Below, in pieces: positions 5,335 to 8,342 of a stretch of 8,342 bases of DNA. This stretch comes from Paenibacillaceae bacterium UBA6304 (GTDB lineage Bacteria > Bacillota > Bacilli > Paenibacillales > Paenibacillaceae). A program made the position numbers and the translations under genes. The notes under the pieces were generated by a model. That model saw only the letters and a program-made list of their open reading frames with translations. It made no database searches and was not told the origin of the DNA. The stretch spans positions 1 through 8,342 of the forward strand of contig DJTQ01000279.1 in assembly GCA_002439285.1 (NCBI GenBank), given 5' to 3'. The number at the start of each line of letters is the position of its first letter. The stretch's first letter is position 1.

Positions 5335-5349
5335 TTTAAGCGTTTTCAT
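5335..5349 (-). promoter_or_regulatory. cre box 2, upstream of the promoter
   Basis: ATGAAAACGCTTAAA on the minus strand matches the cre consensus with one mismatch (A for the conserved C). Its centre is 30 bp from that of box 1, close to three helical turns, so two CcpA dimers could bind on the same face. Confidence 0.65.
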
Positions 5350-5355
5350 TTCATT

Positions 5356-5378
5356 AAAAACAGGGCTTAAAAGCCCTG
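5356..5378 (-). terminator. Terminator of the trp-hisC-tyrA operon
   Basis: An 8-bp stem (CAGGGCTT and AAGCCCTG on the minus strand, 2-base loop, so the innermost pairs may open) is followed by TTTTTAATG. It begins 5 bases after the tyrA stop codon and ends the aromatic operon here. Confidence 0.85.
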
Positions 5379-5383
5379 CAAAG

Positions 5384-6481
5384 TTAGACATAAACGGAAT
5401 ATCCCAAAGAGTGCAACAGGTGATCTTTAGCCCGCTCCATATCGGCTTCTTGCCGGAAGGAAAGCCGCAGTACGCCCGGAACATCCTCCCTGCTCTCAAT
5501 GATCTGCATATTGCTCAAATTGATGTGGCGTACGCCCAATTCTGTGGCAATATGTCCGATGATCCCCGGCGTATCGGGCACGTCGATATACAAATCGAAC
5601 AGAGAAGTAATCGCACCTTTTCGTCGCTCAGGCAACTCACCGCGAAACAGGTTGGCTTTTTCGAATGCCTGCTTGATCCCTTCACCGTCCTGCCCCTCTA
5701 ATAGACTGATAAAACTGCCGATCTCCTCGTTCCAATCCCGGAGTAGCGACAACAGAACTTCCCGGTTGCTGAGAAGAATATCCCTCCAGATTAACGGGTC
5801 GCTGGAAGCGATACGCGTGATATCGCGAAATCCGCCTGCGGCCAACGTACGGTACAACCCGTTGGTGCCGTTGTAATCACACACCTGGTTAACGAGCGCC
5901 ACCGCAATAATATGCGGCAGATGGCTGATCGCACCGACGATTTGGTCATGCATGCCCGGATCGACCCGGACAATTTGGGCTCTCGTATAAGCAAGCAACT
6001 GCTCCAGACGAGAATAGGCCTCTTCCGGGACCTCAGGTGACGGTGTCAACACATAATAGGCGTTCTCGAATAATAAGGTAGAGGCAGCATCCACGCCAGA
6101 GCGTTCCGATCCGGCCATAGGATGGCCGCCGATAAAATGAACCTCCGGTTTCGACAATCTCCGGGCACATTCCGCGACCGAGGCTTTCGTGCTGCCTACA
6201 TCCGTTATAATACAGCCCGGTTTAAGCGGAAGCTTGTAAAGCTCCTCCAAATATTCTTCCAGATTCCCGACCGGCACGCATAAAAAAATAAAGTCTGCGT
6301 CTGCCGCCGCCTCCTCCATCGAAAGAGTGGCGGCATCCACGACCCCGCGCTCGATCATCCGGTTCAGGGAGCCCGGGCGGTGACTGTGCCCGATCACGGA
6401 TATCCCCGGCTTGCCTTTAAGACAAAGCGCCAGAGATCCGCCGATTAGTCCTACACCGAAAACAGCTACTTTTATTGTCAT
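5384..6481 (-). CDS. tyrA: Prephenate dehydrogenase with C-terminal ACT domain
   Basis: The 365-residue enzyme oxidatively decarboxylates prephenate to 4-hydroxyphenylpyruvate with NAD+, the committed step to tyrosine. The N-terminal Rossmann fold shows GVGLIGGS (residues 9-16), the GxGxxG dinucleotide loop. HPMAGSE at 120-126 and GAISHLPH at 183-190 are hallmark blocks of the TyrA catalytic domain, the latter with the likely catalytic histidine. From about 298 to the end an ACT domain begins IDVPDTPGIIGHIA; in this family it usually binds tyrosine or another amino acid for feedback inhibition. The length matches Bacillus-type TyrA. The gene lies 36 bases after hisC, and HisC-type enzymes in Bacillales can transaminate its product. 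The ribosome site is weak (GAGTG about 10 bases before the ATG), so expression may depend on coupling to hisC. A terminator follows at once. Confidence 0.96.
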   Translation of the reverse strand: MTIKVAVFGVGLIGGSLALCLKGKPGISVIGHSHRPGSLNRMIERGVVDAATLSMEEAAADADFIFLCVPVGNLEEYLEELYKLPLKPGCIITDVGSTKASVAECARRLSKPEVHFIGGHPMAGSERSGVDAASTLLFENAYYVLTPSPEVPEEAYSRLEQLLAYTRAQIVRVDPGMHDQIVGAISHLPHIIAVALVNQVCDYNGTNGLYRTLAAGGFRDITRIASSDPLIWRDILLSNREVLLSLLRDWNEEIGSFISLLEGQDGEGIKQAFEKANLFRGELPERRKGAITSLFDLYIDVPDTPGIIGHIATELGVRHINLSNMQIIESREDVPGVLRLSFRQEADMERAKDHLLHSLGYSVYV

Positions 6482-6517
6482 ATTTTTTCACTCGATTTCT
6501 GTTAGTAAGTTTGCAAA

Positions 6518-7615
6518 TTAGACGCGGGCCCCTTGCCCGGACAGCACTTGCTCCAGGGCCGCGATAAACTTAGCGTTCTGCTCCGCCGAACCCACCGTAA
6601 CCCGGATATGATTCGGATATTTCCCGAATCCTGCACGAACGATGATGCCGAGCTTGAGCAGCGATTGGAACATCTCCACGGCCGGCGAATTGACATCCAC
6701 CATAATAAAATTGCCGTGAGCCGGAAAATAGGAAAGCTCTATCCGATCGAACTGTTCATACAGATATTCGATACCCTCACGATTCTTCGCCCGGCAGTCG
6801 GAGATAAATTCATGATCGGTCACCGACGCCTTGGCGGCCGCTTGAGCTATCCGCGAAGTGTTAAATGGCTCTCGCACTTGATTGATCAGCTTGATGACGT
6901 CCGGTTGTCCAACCCCGTATCCGATCCGTAAGGAAGCCAAACCGTAAATTTTCGAGAATGTACGCAGGACGATCAGGTTAGGGTATTTGGACAACAGCTT
7001 GATGCCATTCGAATACTCCGGATCCGTAACATACTCTGCATAAGCTTCATCCAGAACGACCAGCACATTTGCCGGCACCCGATCCAGAAAAGAAATTAAT
7101 TCGGCATTCGAAACGATCGTTCCCGTCGGGTTGTTCGGATTGCAGATCCAGACCGCCTTTGTCTTCTCGCCGATCCGGCCCAGCATCGCCTGAAGATCAT
7201 GAGTACCATCCTTGAGCGGTACCTCGATACTGACGGCTCCTTCGATATCGGCATTGCTTTTGTATACCGAGAACGTCGCATCCGCCATAATGGTTTCATC
7301 CCCCGGCAAAAAGAACGCCCGAGTAATTAACGCAATAATCTCATCGGAACCGCAGCCGAAAATAATCTGATCCCGGTTCACGCCGTGATGACCTGCCAAT
7401 ACTTCGGTCAGTTCAGCGGCGCTACCGTCCGGATAAAGGCTGAGATTGGCGAATTCCGCTTCAATCGCCGCACGGGCTTTAGGAGAGCAGCCATAAGGAT
7501 TTTCGTTGGAGGCCAGCTTGATGACTTCCTCGAGTCCAAGCTCCCGCTTGACCTCTTCGATCGGTTTCCCCGGCTGATAGACCGGCAGATTAACGATTTG
7601 GGGTTTTGGCAACAT
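6518..7615 (-). CDS. hisC: Histidinol-phosphate aminotransferase
   Basis: This 365-residue PLP enzyme of fold type I (class I/II aminotransferases) converts imidazole-acetol phosphate to histidinol phosphate. In Bacillales it also transaminates phenylpyruvate and 4-hydroxyphenylpyruvate, which explains its place between trpA and tyrA. Visible motifs, numbered from the chosen start, are KLASNENPYG near the N-terminus, the CNPNNPTG block at 158-165, LDEAYAEY with the PLP-binding Asp189, RTFSKIYGLASLRIGY with the Schiff-base Lys222, and a C-terminal HIRVTVG with the substrate carboxylate-binding Arg338. The frame extends to a TTG at 7642, but AGGGAGG lies 8 bases before the ATG at 7615, so the product starts MLPKPQIVNLP. 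It lies 49 bases after trpA and 36 before tyrA and is co-transcribed with both. Confidence 0.96.
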   Translation of the reverse strand: MLPKPQIVNLPVYQPGKPIEEVKRELGLEEVIKLASNENPYGCSPKARAAIEAEFANLSLYPDGSAAELTEVLAGHHGVNRDQIIFGCGSDEIIALITRAFFLPGDETIMADATFSVYKSNADIEGAVSIEVPLKDGTHDLQAMLGRIGEKTKAVWICNPNNPTGTIVSNAELISFLDRVPANVLVVLDEAYAEYVTDPEYSNGIKLLSKYPNLIVLRTFSKIYGLASLRIGYGVGQPDVIKLINQVREPFNTSRIAQAAAKASVTDHEFISDCRAKNREGIEYLYEQFDRIELSYFPAHGNFIMVDVNSPAVEMFQSLLKLGIIVRAGFGKYPNHIRVTVGSAEQNAKFIAALEQVLSGQGARV

Positions 7616-7623
7616 GTGTATTT

Positions 7624-7630
7624 CCTCCCT
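7624..7630 (-). promoter_or_regulatory. Ribosome binding site fixing the hisC start
   Basis: AGGGAGG on the minus strand, 8 bases before the ATG at 7615. It lies inside the longer TTG-initiated frame and shows that the extra nine codons are not translated. Confidence 0.85.
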
Positions 7631-7643
7631 CATTCCATGCAAC

Positions 7644-7658
7644 CGGGCAAACTGCCCG
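7644..7658 (-). other. Small hairpin between trpA and hisC
   Basis: CGGGCA and TGCCCG form a 6-bp GC-rich stem around a 3-base loop. No T-run follows, so it is not a terminator. It ends just upstream of the hisC ribosome site and may affect mRNA stability or processing between the cistrons. Confidence 0.45.
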
Positions 7659-7664
7659 AATTAG

Positions 7665-8342
7665 CTAATTTTTTATCTTTAATTGTGCCACAAAGTCACG
7701 AATTTGCAACAATCCCTGTTCTTTCGTGTCTTGATTTCCCAATAATGGCAGGCTTTCTTCGATCTTGCGCACAATCGCACTACCTACGACAACCCCGTCG
7801 CAAATTTTCGAAAACCGTTCCGCCTGCTCCCGATTCGAAATCCCAAAGCCGACAGCTACAGGCAGTTCAGTCTGCGCCTTCACCGATTCGATAAATTCAT
7901 CCACATTCTGATGAAAAGCGCTTCGCTCCCCAGTTACGCCCAAGGAGGAGACGCAGTATACGAAGCCTCTCGCGCGGGAAAGGATCATCGATATCCTGCT
8001 GCTTGACGTAGGCGCCACGAGCGGGACCAACTGAATATTGGCCTGGTCGGCCAAGCGTAACACCTCTTCCGACTCCTCGTATGGAAGATCCGGAATAATG
8101 AGACCGCTGATACCCGCATCCTGCAGCAGACCGAAGAACCGGTCCAACCCGGTTTGCAGTACCGGATTGTAATAAGTAAACAGCACGAACGGCATGCGCA
8201 CGCCACGCTCTCTGGCTTTCCGCGCCGTATCGATACACGTATCAACGGTGATCCGGCGAACCAATGCCCGCTCGGAAGCCCGTTGGATAACGGGACCATC
8301 GGCCAGCGGATCGGAGTAAGGGACTCCCAACTCAAGAATATC
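7665..8342 (-). CDS. trpA: Tryptophan synthase alpha chain, N-terminus outside the window
   Basis: The visible 225 residues are the C-terminal five-sixths of TrpA. TrpA cleaves indole-3-glycerol phosphate to indole and glyceraldehyde 3-phosphate and passes indole through a tunnel to TrpB. The fragment starts DILELGVPYSDPLADGP, the alpha-subunit signature carrying both catalytic residues: the Glu of ELG (Glu49 in the enteric enzyme) and the Asp of LADGP (Asp60). Later come FVLFTYYNP, ISGLIIPDLPYEE, LVAPTSS, GFVYCVSSLGVTGER and VAVGFGISN, in the usual order around the TIM barrel; the last block holds part of the phosphate-binding site. About 45 residues are missing beyond the edge. It precedes hisC by 49 bases, matching the end of a Bacillales trp operon, whose earlier genes would lie to the right. 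Confidence 0.96.
   Translation of the reverse strand, partial: DILELGVPYSDPLADGPVIQRASERALVRRITVDTCIDTARKARERGVRMPFVLFTYYNPVLQTGLDRFFGLLQDAGISGLIIPDLPYEESEEVLRLADQANIQLVPLVAPTSSSRISMILSRARGFVYCVSSLGVTGERSAFHQNVDEFIESVKAQTELPVAVGFGISNREQAERFSKICDGVVVGSAIVRKIEESLPLLGNQDTKEQGLLQIRDFVAQLKIKN

Noticed and set aside
4460..5383. Insertion sequence or MITE
   Set aside because: No transposase fragment, terminal inverted repeats or target duplication could be seen around the block.
7644..7658. Terminator between trpA and hisC
   Set aside because: The 6-bp hairpin has no following T-run and hisC lacks its own visible promoter.

Overview
The window looks like chromosomal DNA of a Paenibacillus-type Firmicute. 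Evidence: strong GGAGG-type ribosome binding sites, several intrinsic terminators with long U-runs, a consensus sigma-A promoter, CcpA-type cre boxes, a trpA-hisC-tyrA gene order as in the Bacillales aromatic supraoperon, and a ROK sugar kinase closely resembling Bacillus GmuE. The assignment rests on gene content and recalled protein similarity, not on a search.

Layout from left to right. A probable gene start runs off the left edge (minus strand). Next come a minus-strand histidine phosphatase with its own terminator and extended -10 promoter, then a minus-strand ECF sigma factor translationally coupled to a zinc-finger anti-sigma factor. Divergent from these is a plus-strand two-domain GNAT acetyltransferase. 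It is convergent with a minus-strand ROK fructokinase that carries a cre/LacI-like operator in its leader. A gene-free stretch of about 900 bases follows. The right third is the end of an aromatic amino acid operon on the minus strand: trpA (cut by the window edge), hisC and tyrA, closed by a terminator just after tyrA.

The most interesting part is the gene-free stretch (about 4460-5383). Directly behind the tyrA terminator, on the minus strand, is a perfect TTGACA-N17-TATAAT promoter. One full cre box fills its spacer and a second near-perfect cre box has its centre 30 bp upstream. About 84 nt after the predicted start there is a strong terminator. The transcript has no convincing reading frame but has an unpaired CU-rich 5' segment able to pair with Shine-Dalgarno sequences, then two hairpins. 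I read this as a CcpA-repressed small regulatory RNA, a possible functional counterpart of staphylococcal RsaI. Beyond it lie an almost G-free A/C-rich tract, four 18-nt palindromic repeats spaced 51, 62 and 51 bp, and a pyrimidine-rich tract with a 10-bp tandem repeat.

Together the genes cover amino acid biosynthesis (trpA, hisC, tyrA), sugar entry (ROK kinase), envelope or stress sensing (sigma/anti-sigma) and carbon-source control (cre boxes near the small RNA and the kinase). The idea that CcpA links the small RNA and the kinase is inference.
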